DNA of 64,000 nucleotides from Planctomycetota bacterium (GTDB lineage Bacteria; Planctomycetota; Phycisphaerae; Phycisphaerales; SM1A02): NCBI GenBank assembly GCA_022574595.1, contig JACZRS010000001.1, positions 1 through 64,000 of the forward strand. The letters are read 5' to 3'. The notes below the pieces were generated by a model, which saw only the letters and a program-made list of their open reading frames with translations, made no database searches and was not told the DNA's origin. Numbering within the stretch: the first letter of the stretch is position 1; each line of letters starts with the position of its first letter. Shown piece by piece: positions 34,700-42,070 of the stretch. Position numbers and translations under genes: made by a program.

Positions 34700-35947
34700 T
34701 TAAATGGTCGTTTTGCTTCGCTGAGAAGTTAGTGTAAAGAAAAGGAAGACAATCAAGCCAACCGCACCAATCGGCCAAAATTCGCCGCCAATTTCACGCT
34801 TCGATGTTTCATCAATCGCCCAACCAAGTAGAGGCGCAGCAATTACAATTGTAATACGCTTAGCTAGAGACTCTATGGAAAGAGTTGTTGCGCGCTGCGA
34901 TTCTGTGCTTTGCGCTGCGAGGCGGCTAATAAAGACTGGACGCCATAGGTTGTGAAGTACATGAAACAATATAAACGCACCGATTACAAAAGCAGTTGCG
35001 GAGTAGTAAGCTCCTATGGTAATTGTTAGGAATATTACTGTTCCCATAGCCCAAAAATACTGTGATGCTCGTAAATCACTTCCGAACAAAGCTTCAACTC
35101 GATGAGCATTTCTACTTGCGAGTGCTGAGAGTAAATACAAGGTGAAGTACGCAATACCTACATAAATTGCGGTGTGTTGTGTTTCGGATAGTGATTCACT
35201 ATTAAATAATTTTCCTGCAGTAGCAACAGCTGCCAGTGCAAGTATTGGCTGCAAGTAATCTTTTACAGTTCCGAATATCCCATCAAAAGCCATGCCTTCA
35301 ATAATTATTTTCCTCAGACTTGTGTGTTTAACTGTTTCTCGAAGTGTGCCTAAAGTTTGTTTCGCAACGTTTTTTAGGGATGGTATAGTTTGTGCAAGTC
35401 GATCTAATTCGCTGGGATATCCCAGGAAGTTAATGATCGCAAGTAGGTAAGGCACAATCGCAATTAGAAAAACGTATTCGTAGCTATCACTGAAAATAAC
35501 TATTAGTGTTGCGATTATTACTGAGAGCGCTGAGCCGATCTTGCTCCATGAACGTGTGTAGCCATAGACCTTTGTGCGCTCATCCGTTCGATTATTTAAT
35601 TCAAGCCAATTGAAGATAATTGCTTTGTGTGTGCCGGTCCGAAACGCCTCGCCTACTCCGTAGAAGAACATTGCTGCTGCGAGAAATAGAAATTGATCTG
35701 CTTTGGCGAACAAAAGGAAGCTTACGATATACGCAACAAACGCAAGGATCATGGCCTTTTTTCTACCCCAAAGGTCAGCAACTGCCCCGGATGGGATTTC
35801 CAGCAAATTGACGGTAAGTTCTCGGATAGCGATAAGAAAACCAATTGCTGCGAAGCTCAAGCCTTTATCAATAAATACCAGCAAAAGGAATGGCTCGAAG
35901 TAACGCTGATTCTTTAGAAATCCATATATGCTAAAGCGAAAAAGCAT
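34700..35947 (-). CDS. Major facilitator superfamily transporter
   Basis: 415 residues with about twelve hydrophobic segments. Motif A-like text lies between TM2 and TM3 (GAVADLWGRKKAMILAFVAY), preceded by LTVNLLEIPSG. A similar loop occurs in the second half. The family is close to DHA1-type exporters, but the substrate cannot be read from the sequence. It is upstream of and nearly contiguous with the SGNH-like hydrolase gene and diverges from the M28 peptidase gene. Confidence 0.88.
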   Translation of the reverse strand: MLFRFSIYGFLKNQRYFEPFLLLVFIDKGLSFAAIGFLIAIRELTVNLLEIPSGAVADLWGRKKAMILAFVAYIVSFLLFAKADQFLFLAAAMFFYGVGEAFRTGTHKAIIFNWLELNNRTDERTKVYGYTRSWSKIGSALSVIIATLIVIFSDSYEYVFLIAIVPYLLAIINFLGYPSELDRLAQTIPSLKNVAKQTLGTLRETVKHTSLRKIIIEGMAFDGIFGTVKDYLQPILALAAVATAGKLFNSESLSETQHTAIYVGIAYFTLYLLSALASRNAHRVEALFGSDLRASQYFWAMGTVIFLTITIGAYYSATAFVIGAFILFHVLHNLWRPVFISRLAAQSTESQRATTLSIESLAKRITIVIAAPLLGWAIDETSKREIGGEFWPIGAVGLIVFLFFTLTSQRSKTTI

Positions 35948-36073
35948 TGGTGATCCTGATGGTTACAATGTAAGTGTGCGTAAAGCTTTTATCGCAATTT
36001 CTCAATAAAGCAACCGGCCATCTCAACAAGCGAATTGACGAACCGTAATAACTCGCGACACTTACACATAATA

Positions 36074-37123
36074 ATGACGAAAATCCTTGGCTTAACCTTA
36101 ATCACACGCAAAGCTGCGAAGCGGCTGGCAGTGTTTTTTACTCTATTTATTGCCTTTCTTATCTGGGCGTACTTTTGGATGATAAGTATGCCAGGCGATA
36201 GCTATACCGATGATCTACTTCCATTAACCCAAGCGCAAATTGATTTGCGCGATTCGCTTAAAACTGATGTAGTGATGCTGGCTGAGGAGATCGGACCGCG
36301 CGGGGTGCTGCAATCGAACAATCTGGCTACAGCAGCCCACTACATTGAACAATCACTAGAAGCGGCCGGCTATGAAGTAAAGCGACAATGCTTTGATGTA
36401 GACGGCGTCAATTGCTGCAACCTTGAAGTAGAAATACTAGGCCAAACCCGCCCCAATGAAATTATAGTAGTAGGGGGTCATTACGATTCTGTATTGGATC
36501 GGCTGAATTGTCCGGGCGCAAACGATAACGCTTCCGGCACAGCGGCAACGCTTGCAATTGCGCGTGAATTCGTTAATCGTAAACCACAGCGAACAGTGCG
36601 GTTTGTTTTCTTTGTTAATGAAGAGCCGCCTTACTTTCAGCTTCAGCAAGAAAAAATGGGAAGCTGGGTTTATGCGCAGAGATGCAAAAAGCGTGAAGAG
36701 AATATCGTAGCCATGTTCTCGTTGGAAACGATTGGCTATTACAGTGATGAAGCAAACAGCCAGGCCTATCCCTTCCCACTTGGGTTGGTTTATCCATCAA
36801 CAGGCAATTTCATTACATTTGTAGGAAATGTAGGTTCGCGACAGTTGGTGCGCGAATCAATAAGTTCATTCCGCAAACACACAAAGTTTCCATCTGAAGG
36901 TGGCGCACTGCCAGGTTACTTGCCGGGTGTAGGCTGGTCAGATCATTGGTCATTTTGGAAAGCGGGATATCAAGGTGTAATGGTTACTGATACTGCACCA
37001 TTTAGATATCCGCATTATCATAAACTAACCGACACACCTGACAAGCTAGATTACGACCGCATGGCCGTGGTTGTTGAAGGCTTAACGCAAGTAGTATCAG
37101 ACCTAGCAAACCCGGATGAGTAA
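36074..37123 (+). CDS. Membrane-anchored M28-family zinc peptidase
   Basis: The ATG at 36074 is preferred over an upstream TTG. An N-terminal membrane segment (RLAVFFTLFIAFLIWAYFWM) anchors the catalytic domain in the periplasm. Metal ligands expected for co-catalytic zinc: His and Asp in VGGHYDSV, Asp in GANDNASGTAATLAIA, Glu in FFVNEEPP, Asp/Glu in FSLETIGYYSD and His in YPHYHKLTDTPDKLDY. ~349 residues. M28 enzymes are aminopeptidases or carboxypeptidases; the exact substrate is not clear. Confidence 0.9.
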   Translation: MTKILGLTLITRKAAKRLAVFFTLFIAFLIWAYFWMISMPGDSYTDDLLPLTQAQIDLRDSLKTDVVMLAEEIGPRGVLQSNNLATAAHYIEQSLEAAGYEVKRQCFDVDGVNCCNLEVEILGQTRPNEIIVVGGHYDSVLDRLNCPGANDNASGTAATLAIAREFVNRKPQRTVRFVFFVNEEPPYFQLQQEKMGSWVYAQRCKKREENIVAMFSLETIGYYSDEANSQAYPFPLGLVYPSTGNFITFVGNVGSRQLVRESISSFRKHTKFPSEGGALPGYLPGVGWSDHWSFWKAGYQGVMVTDTAPFRYPHYHKLTDTPDKLDYDRMAVVVEGLTQVVSDLANPDE

Positions 37124-37144
37124 TTGCGATTATTTTCTCTTATC

Positions 37145-37205
37145 CCCTCTCCCCTTGGGAGAGGGTTAGGTCTCCAAAGGCGACTCGAAGCGAGGTGAGG
37201 GTCTT
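37145..37205 (+). repeat. Dispersed hairpin repeat C1, apparently interrupted
   Basis: CCCTCTCCC / GGGAGAGGG arms around a 3-base loop, then GTTAGG, a 22-base insert (TCTCCAAAGGCGACTCGAAG plus CG) and AGGTGAGGGT. The uninterrupted form, read on the minus strand at 61220-61240, continues GGGTTGGGGTGAG. This class of CCCTCTCCC hairpin is widespread between genes of many bacteria. Confidence 0.7.
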
Positions 37206-37221
37206 ATCTTTTCTTTTTTTT

Positions 37222-37384
37222 CTTACCTGACTCCTAACTCCTAACTCCCAACTCCTGAATACTTCACGACCACCAATCGCTCCCCTATCGGGTCGCGGCT
37301 AAACGTGGTCACCTCTGCACTAATGCCTAATGCCTAGTGCCTAGTGCCTTCTTCAAACGCTCCCCTACAGGTCGCGGCTAAACG
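37222..37384 (+). repeat. Composite intergenic repeat A3 (two arrays, two hairpins)
   Basis: Heptamers CCTGACT, CCTAACT, CCTAACT, CCCAACT, CCTGAAT (~37226-37260). Hairpin module 37278-37305 (CGCTCCCCTATCGGG then TCGCGGCTAAACG). A second array CCTAATG, CCTAGTG, CCTAGTG, CCTTCTT (~37326-37353). Second module 37358-37384 (CGCTCCCCTACAGG then TCGCGGCTAAACG). Confidence 0.75.
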
Positions 37385-37414
37385 GGGGTCTGGCGCGTAT
37401 CTTCTAACACGCTG

Positions 37415-37464
37415 GCCGTGGGCGGCGTCTCCTTAGGCGACTCACAAAGCCGAGACGCCACGGC
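37415..37464 (+). repeat. Long imperfect stem with second D module
   Basis: GGCGTCTC (37424-37431) pairs with GAGACGCC (37452-37459), extended by GCCGT / ACGGC across a bulge. The loop region holds TCTCCTTAGGCGACTC, which shares TCTCC-NN-AGGCGACTC with the insert of repeat C1 at 37171. Confidence 0.6.
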
Positions 37465-37501
37465 TCGCTGAGATTACCCCACATAATTGTTCATTTCGAG
37501 C

Positions 37502-37529
37502 TTGACCCTGCTCATATCCGATCTATACT
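37502..37529 (+). promoter_or_regulatory. Sigma70-type promoter of arsR-arsM
   Basis: TTGACC (37502-37507), a 16-base spacer, TATACT (37524-37529). The -10 box ends 6 bases before the arsR ATG at 37536, so the transcript would be leaderless or nearly so, unless translation starts at a later in-frame ATG (37545, 37599 or 37605). An ATATCCG half site lies in the spacer. Confidence 0.55.
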
Positions 37530-37535
37530 TGCATA

Positions 37536-37895
37536 ATGACGCAAATGAACAAACAACTTTCTGTGGCCGTTTCCAAGCGGTGTTGTAAACGCCTGGATAT
37601 GACGATGTCCGCTGCTTTCTTTGGGGCTTTGAGCGATCCGACACGCTTGGCCATCCTTGTGCGATTGGCGGGTTTCGCACGGCCAGCTACCGTCAGTGAG
37701 ATTTCCTGCTGCTATCCAATCGATATGTCGGTTATCTCGCGACACCTGGCAGCGCTTAAAGCTGCGGGGATTCTTGAATCTGAAAAACGCGGAAAGCAGG
37801 TTTACTACTCCGTTCGCTATGACACTTTTACAGAAGCCCTGCGGTCAGTTGCGGATGCAGTTGAGAATTGCTGCCCCGATGACCGCTGCTGCTAA
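37536..37895 (+). CDS. arsR: ArsR/SmtB-family metalloregulator
   Basis: 119 residues. Winged-helix core ~25-100: SAAFFGALSDPTRLAILVRL, SEISCCYPIDMSVISRHLAA, LKAAGILESEKRGKQVYYSV. A Cys pair (58-59) lies at the start of the DNA-recognition region, where arsenite sensors carry their Cys ligands. In total there are four vicinal Cys pairs (16-17, 58-59, 112-113, 118-119), the last two in a CCPDDRCC tail. It should repress the arsRM transcript and release it on arsenite binding. It is 23 bases upstream of arsM. Confidence 0.92.
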   Translation: MTQMNKQLSVAVSKRCCKRLDMTMSAAFFGALSDPTRLAILVRLAGFARPATVSEISCCYPIDMSVISRHLAALKAAGILESEKRGKQVYYSVRYDTFTEALRSVADAVENCCPDDRCC

Positions 37896-37918
37896 CTGTT
37901 AACAAATGGAGATTGACA

Positions 37919-38782
37919 ATGTCAACAAAAACTAACGATGCAATTAGAAGTTCCGTTTCCAACGCCTACGCCAAAGCCGTGTCACGTGCTGTTCGCGAGT
38001 GTGGCTGCTGCACTACCATGGAAGCAGATTCAGCAGAAAACCAAACCGCAAATAAATACTACAATGACCATGATCTCACACGCTTACCCGAAGATGCCAT
38101 CCGCCATTCCCTCGGCTGCGGCAATCCACTGGCTTATGTTGATGTCAAGGAAGGCGATGTTGTGCTCGACCTCGGTTCCGGAGCTGGGATAGACATATTG
38201 CTAGCCGCTGAGCGCGTTGGCCCGAGTGGCCGCGTTATAGGGATTGACATGACTGATGAAATGCTGGCTAAAGCGCAGGAGAATATCGAGCAATCTGGGT
38301 TTAACAATGTCCAAGTGCGCAAAGGGCTTATAGAAGATATGCCTATTGAGAATGACTCTATTGATTGGGTGATTTCCAATTGCGTTATAAACCTATCGCC
38401 GGAGAAGGATCGAGTGTTTGGGGAGATTGCGCGGGTCCTTAAGCCAGGCGGGAAAATGCTTGTCTCTGACATTGTGGTTGAGAATCTTCCACAGGCATTA
38501 CGCAATAACGATTTTCTTTATTGCGGCTGCGTGGCTGGCGCGATTAGGGAAGCTGCATACATTGCGGGCTTGCAGGATGCAGGGCTTACTAATGTTGTGG
38601 TTAAGCAGCGCGTACTTTATGATTCGCAGTCTATCGAGCAGGCTGTCGAAAGAGAACTCGAAGCGATGACTGAACAGTCGAGCGATTGCTGCGGTTCGCA
38701 AGACAGCATCGAAGCACACGAATTAGCGGAATTAGTCGTTGGCGGCATTTGGAGCTGTCAATTCTCTGCGAAGAAGGTGTAG
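37919..38782 (+). CDS. arsM: Arsenite S-adenosylmethionine methyltransferase
   Basis: Methylates As(III) with SAM. GGAGA is 6 bases before the ATG at 37919. The SAM site is VVLDLGSGAGIDILLAAERV, then IGIDMTDEMLAKAQENI, and SNCVINLSPEKDRVFGEIAR with LKPGGKMLVSDIV. Expected As-binding Cys are in RECGCC near residue 30, HSLGCGNP and YCGCVAGAI. The C-terminus adds SSDCCGSQDS. ~287 residues. With arsR it forms a two-gene detoxification operon; no arsenite efflux pump is adjacent. Confidence 0.94.
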   Translation: MSTKTNDAIRSSVSNAYAKAVSRAVRECGCCTTMEADSAENQTANKYYNDHDLTRLPEDAIRHSLGCGNPLAYVDVKEGDVVLDLGSGAGIDILLAAERVGPSGRVIGIDMTDEMLAKAQENIEQSGFNNVQVRKGLIEDMPIENDSIDWVISNCVINLSPEKDRVFGEIARVLKPGGKMLVSDIVVENLPQALRNNDFLYCGCVAGAIREAAYIAGLQDAGLTNVVVKQRVLYDSQSIEQAVERELEAMTEQSSDCCGSQDSIEAHELAELVVGGIWSCQFSAKKV

Positions 38783-38794
38783 GTCGTATTCGAC

Positions 38795-38822
38795 CCGGAC
38801 CTTCGCAAAGCCTCAGGTCCGG
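38795..38822 (+). other. Hairpin after arsM
   Basis: Perfect 8-bp arms CCGGACCT / AGGTCCGG with a 12-base loop, 12 bases past the arsM stop. A T-run is absent, so it is a 3'-end hairpin of uncertain termination value. Confidence 0.5.
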
Positions 38823-38852
38823 CTTGGTTGATGCCTTTATGCCTTCTTCAAA

Positions 38853-38880
38853 AGCAGCGGGTCAAGCCCGCCGGCTAAAC
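38853..38880 (+). repeat. Hairpin-type intergenic repeat A4
   Basis: AGCA, GCGGGTCAAGCCCGC, CGGCTAAAC. It differs from the 16.37-kb copy mainly by GGCT for GGCC. Preceded by ATGCCTTCTTCAAA, which also precedes hairpin A3b. No full heptamer array follows here. Confidence 0.8.
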
Positions 38881-38912
38881 GGGTTATTTTTGATGCCTTC
38901 TTACATTAAGAA

Positions 38913-38943
38913 CCCCATGGATTGCTATCCATGGGCGTCGGGG
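38913..38943 (+). repeat. Dispersed hairpin repeat B2
   Basis: Perfect 9-bp stem CCCATGGAT / ATCCATGGG with loop TGCT, followed by CGTCGGGG. Identical over ~32 bases to B1 (opposite orientation). It lies between the convergent arsM and ArsR-methyltransferase genes. Confidence 0.82.
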
Positions 38944-38976
38944 GCGGAAGAGCGAAGACCTCTGGGACAAGGGGGA

Positions 38977-39927
38977 TTATTTTCTCATTGTTGCAGCGAA
39001 CAGGCTTGGGCCTTTGCTTGTGGTGTCGGGGCGAAGGCGTGAGTATCGCAAATCTATAAGACCAGATTGGGCTTGCCAATCTTGAAGGTGCTTTTCATTA
39101 AAGCCTAGATGTTGATGACCCATGGTGTGGCGATATGTTTCTCTATCATGTGAAACCAGATCAACTATTAAAACCATTCCGCCCGGGCGCAAAATGCGCG
39201 CCACTTCTTTTATGGCATCAGCAGGATTCTCAAGATATACCGTTACAAGAAAGACGATTGCTGCATCGACCTGCTGATCCTTAATGGGGAGTTTGGTAAT
39301 ATCGCCCTGTTGAAAATCTATATTATCAAAACCTGCAAGGCTTTTTCGTGCTGCATCAAGCATGGCTGGCTCACGATCTATGGCTATTACCTTTTTGACA
39401 ACGGGCGCAAGGTACTTGGAAACATTGCCCAGCCCACATCCAAGATCCGCAACAATCCAATCTGGATTTATCAGGCTTACCAGGGCCTGGCAGGTAAATG
39501 CATCGCCAAATAGTTGGTGGCGCAGCGAATCCCATTCGCCTGCGATTTGCCCAAAGAAAGCTTTGGAATCTGTATGGCGATTAGCGATTACTTCGCTCAT
39601 GCGCGCATCATCTTGCAGCAGAGATGGAGTTTGTCCTAATGATTGTTTAACAGTGTTCCAAAGTTCAAGCGCAGCTGCATCAATAGATTGTTCGCTCATT
39701 CGATATAAGCTAGCGGTGCCTGCGCTTCGTTTTACGATCCAATTGTTATCACTTAATATTTTCAAGTGTCGCGAAACTGTTGATTGCGGCAGTTGAAGGA
39801 TGCTTGCGAGTTCGCCAACGGATAGCTCTTGCAGGTTTAGAAGTCTTAAGGTGCGCAGCCGCACCATATCGCCAAGCGTAGTAAGCCAACTAAGCAGGTC
39901 GGGAGTATCGCAAGAGTCCATGGCCAT
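38977..39927 (-). CDS. ArsR-type regulator fused to a SAM-dependent methyltransferase domain
   Basis: 316 residues. N-terminal winged helix ~1-90: LTTLGDMVRLRTLRLLNLQE, SVGELASILQLPQSTVSRHL, KILSDNNWIVKRSAGTASLY. C-terminal class I methyltransferase ~130-300: VADLGCGLGNVSKYLAPVVK, IAIDREPAMLDAARKSL, GDITKLPIKDQQVDAAIVFL and LRPGGMVLIVDLVSH. The gene ends beside repeat B2. Fusions of this kind occur in many bacteria; the methyltransferase part may sense SAM/SAH rather than act as an enzyme. I could not identify its operator. The stop of the TPR lipoprotein gene is 5 bases upstream, so the two probably share a transcript. Confidence 0.88.
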   Translation of the reverse strand: MAMDSCDTPDLLSWLTTLGDMVRLRTLRLLNLQELSVGELASILQLPQSTVSRHLKILSDNNWIVKRSAGTASLYRMSEQSIDAAALELWNTVKQSLGQTPSLLQDDARMSEVIANRHTDSKAFFGQIAGEWDSLRHQLFGDAFTCQALVSLINPDWIVADLGCGLGNVSKYLAPVVKKVIAIDREPAMLDAARKSLAGFDNIDFQQGDITKLPIKDQQVDAAIVFLVTVYLENPADAIKEVARILRPGGMVLIVDLVSHDRETYRHTMGHQHLGFNEKHLQDWQAQSGLIDLRYSRLRPDTTSKGPSLFAATMRK

Positions 39928-39932
39928 GATAT

Positions 39933-40586
39933 TTAGTGACCAGGTGGCAGCGCCAGTGTTGGGCCAGGGATTTCACCAAGTTCATCAAGTCTTTGCAAGA
40001 CGCGCTTGTCTTTGGGATCGACACCAAGTGCCTGACGTAATCTGAAGATTGCGTCATCGATATCACCTACACGTTGGGCAAGGTTTGCAGCAGCGAGATA
40101 GGGTTCAACGGTTCTTGCATCATCTAAGACAATCGCAGTATCAATTGCGAGCTTGGCTGAGTCGGGATCGTTCAGTTCGATGGAGAATCGCGCAAGCCTC
40201 AAGTATGCAGCTGGGCTTTGAGTTGACTCTGCTCGTTCTCTTAAGAATGCGAATAGTCGAGTCTCATCACCTTGGCGGAACATAGCCTCTGCCAGCGAAT
40301 CGATTATTTGAGTATTGTTTGGGCGATGTGAATGTGCAACCTCAAGCGCTTCACGCGCGCGATTTGGATCGCCAATTTCCAGATAGCACTCACCCAATCG
40401 CTGTTGAACACGCCAATCTCCGGGGTAGCGAGCAACAATCTCGGAGTAGTCAGAACCTGCCTGGTGATACTCGCCCCGCTTAAACCGAAAATCGGCTTTG
40501 TTGCGCAGGGCTTCAGTTGATGTAGAGCCACATCCATGTAAGAGTGTTGCTGCTAAAATCAGGAAGATGGTTATTGATCGTTGCAT
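39933..40586 (-). CDS. TPR-repeat lipoprotein
   Basis: 217 residues. Signal with a probable lipobox before Cys19 (ILAATLLHGCGS). The mature part consists of TPR units: RNKADFRFKRGEYHQAGSDY, VQQRLGECYLEIGDPNRARE, NTQIIDSLAEAMFRQGDETR, AYLRLARFSIELNDPDSAKL and NLAQRVGDIDDAIFRLRQAL. This is a helical scaffold for protein contacts in the periplasm. The ATG has GGAGAGGGCAACCCT upstream. It is followed within 5 bases by the ArsR-methyltransferase fusion gene. Confidence 0.85.
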   Translation of the reverse strand: MQRSITIFLILAATLLHGCGSTSTEALRNKADFRFKRGEYHQAGSDYSEIVARYPGDWRVQQRLGECYLEIGDPNRAREALEVAHSHRPNNTQIIDSLAEAMFRQGDETRLFAFLRERAESTQSPAAYLRLARFSIELNDPDSAKLAIDTAIVLDDARTVEPYLAAANLAQRVGDIDDAIFRLRQALGVDPKDKRVLQRLDELGEIPGPTLALPPGH

Positions 40587-40680
40587 AGGGTTGCCCTCTC
40601 CTTGGGTCTAATGGGCCTAAACATCATACAGGCGACTCGTGTTAATATGCGAGGTGTTTGCCTACTTAGCGGTACTTGTT

Positions 40681-41121
40681 ATGCAAATACTACAAAAAAG
40701 TGATCGACCAACTGTGCAACTTTTGCACAAGATGCCTGATGGTTCTAGTCATATTGATTGGATGATCGCCCAAGATGGTGGTGATAAAAAGGGTGAGCTT
40801 CTGACATTTAGGCTCGGAAGCAGGCTGGATAAGGTTCAAATAGGCCAAAGCATTATTGCGGAGCGTATTAAAAACCACCGTTGGGCGTATTTGGAGTACG
40901 AGGGGTCGATTTCAGGCAATCGCGGTGTGGTTAGCCGTATTGCTGAGGGTGTGATTGTGTCCCAGAAGCGTGATAAATCGAGCTGGCGGGTAGAGATTTG
41001 CTGGCTAAATGAATCAAAAAGTGTGATACACCAGAAAGTTCTCATGCGAGAAATCCAGACTCCGCAGGGTAAATGGACTATGGAAGCATTTTGTGAATCG
41101 TTAGAATTGATCGAAAAATGA
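40681..41121 (+). CDS. Small protein resembling the LigD 3'-phosphoesterase (LigD_N-like) domain
   Basis: I prefer the ATG at 40681; a GTG at 40639 would add 14 hydrophobic residues. ~146 residues. The order LLHKMPDGSSHIDWMI, LLTFRLGSRLDKVQIGQSII, HRWAYLEYEGSISGNRGVVS and a closing beta strand matches small planctomycete proteins I associate with the LigD_N-type fold. The key residues of true 3'-phosphoesterases are not clearly present (HIDWMI replaces the usual HxDLR/HFDLxL). It may therefore be a non-catalytic relative. No partner ligase or Ku gene is in the window. Confidence 0.55.
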   Translation: MQILQKSDRPTVQLLHKMPDGSSHIDWMIAQDGGDKKGELLTFRLGSRLDKVQIGQSIIAERIKNHRWAYLEYEGSISGNRGVVSRIAEGVIVSQKRDKSSWRVEICWLNESKSVIHQKVLMREIQTPQGKWTMEAFCESLELIEK

Positions 41122-41275
41122 GTAGGTAAGGATAGTTTTGCTTGAAAAAGGTGGGTGTTAGCTATCCGTAGTCGAATTGTTCGTCTAGGCTTTAATGAGC
41201 AGTGGACCAACCGTGGCTGGGTTATTCGCTGATCTTGCGGAAGATTTTTCTCTCTCTTGAGGAAAGGATTCAATT

Positions 41276-41692
41276 ATGGACACACCTTCACATGAGCCGA
41301 ACCAAGACCCTAAAAGTAAAATCCAACATTCGCAAACGCGACTTGGGGAATCTGCTGTGGTAGCAAGTACGCCACAGGACACTAGCCCTGTACCAGTTTC
41401 TCAAAGCGATGGGCCAGCTGTCAGCGGATCAAAGATCAGTGCCTTTGGAGGAAAACCCAAGCGGCACGAAGATATTTGGTCGAGAACACCTAACACCACT
41501 GGAAAAGGTGCAATCCACACCAAAACATTTCACTGCAAATTGACTGCAGATGCATTGTTGTATTTAGATCAATGTATCAACGAGTGGCTGGACGCTCATC
41601 CGCAGTATGAAGTGAAATTTGTTTCTTCAACGGTGGGTACAATTTCCGGTAAGATCAAAGAACCAAATTTGATATGCCAGGTTTGGGTGTAA
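41276..41692 (+). CDS. Conserved small hypothetical protein
   Basis: 138 residues, with AGGAAAGG upstream of the ATG. The first ~60 residues are polar and probably disordered (SQSDGPAVSGSKISAFGGKP). The C-terminal ~65 form a compact domain: IHTKTFHCKLTADALLYLDQ, CINEWLDAHPQYEVKFVSST, VGTISGKIKEPNLICQVWV. From memory this C-terminal block recurs in planctomycetes, but I know of no assigned function. Flanked downstream by composite repeat A5. Confidence 0.7.
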   Translation: MDTPSHEPNQDPKSKIQHSQTRLGESAVVASTPQDTSPVPVSQSDGPAVSGSKISAFGGKPKRHEDIWSRTPNTTGKGAIHTKTFHCKLTADALLYLDQCINEWLDAHPQYEVKFVSSTVGTISGKIKEPNLICQVWV

Positions 41693-41693
41693 A

Positions 41694-41760
41694 ACGAGTC
41701 CTGAGTCTTGAGGGATGAGTCTTGAGCCTGTCTAGCCGGCGGGCTTGACCCGCTGCGTTT
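41694..41760 (-). repeat. Composite intergenic repeat A5
   Basis: Read on the minus strand: CGCA, GCGGGTCAAGCCCGC, CGGCTAGAC, then the heptamers CAAGACT, CATCCCT, CAAGACT, CAGGACT. Same architecture as A1 in inverted orientation, between the small hypothetical gene and the BFD-like gene. Confidence 0.75.
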
Positions 41761-41781
41761 GGGATTTGTGCGCTACAATGG

Positions 41782-42051
41782 ATGACGATGGACCAAGATG
41801 AGAATGTATGTCTGTGTTTTCATGTAAGTCTGCGCAAGATTACTAATTATATGAAGAGAGAAAAGCCGACTGTGCCATCACAGATAAGTGAGTGTCTTGG
41901 CGCAGGTACGGGCTGTCATTGGTGTGTTCCATTTCTTAAACAATTGCATGACCAATGGAAGCAAGGCCAGGAACCGGACCTTCCCATTAGCCCAACCGAG
42001 TATGCATCCCGCCGCAGTAATTACAGAAGTACTGGCAAGCGCGAAGGGTAA
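41782..42051 (+). CDS. BFD-like [2Fe-2S]-binding protein
   Basis: 89 residues. A Cys-x-Cys pair (10, 12) and a C-terminal GAGTGCHWC with Cys45 and Cys48 match the bacterioferritin-associated ferredoxin fold (CxC ... TGCGxC). An extra Cys38 precedes. These small proteins carry a [2Fe-2S] cluster and deliver electrons for iron release or act as domains in larger oxidoreductases. No bacterioferritin gene is adjacent. The start at 41782 or 41788 is uncertain. Confidence 0.8.
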   Translation: MTMDQDENVCLCFHVSLRKITNYMKREKPTVPSQISECLGAGTGCHWCVPFLKQLHDQWKQGQEPDLPISPTEYASRRSNYRSTGKREG

Positions 42052-42070
42052 GTTTAAAATTAGTTAATCG

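Larger units (their letters stand above)
37124..37535. other. 412-bp intergenic region filled with nested repeats, then the arsR promoter
   Basis: Order: repeat C1 with an inserted D module, a heptamer array, hairpin A3a, a second heptamer array, hairpin A3b, a large stem containing a second D module (37415-37464), then the arsRM promoter. No ORF or RNA gene was recognised. It is the densest repeat nest in the window. Confidence 0.7.

Noticed and set aside
37124-37535. CRISPR-like array
   Set aside because: The repeats are degenerate 7-mers without spacers, with hairpin modules between; no cas genes are present in the window.
38686-39042. Plus-strand frame across repeats A4 and B2
   Set aside because: It begins within arsM in another frame and is otherwise translated repeat DNA; the only similarity to another frame (NPMDCYPWASG) comes from repeat B itself.
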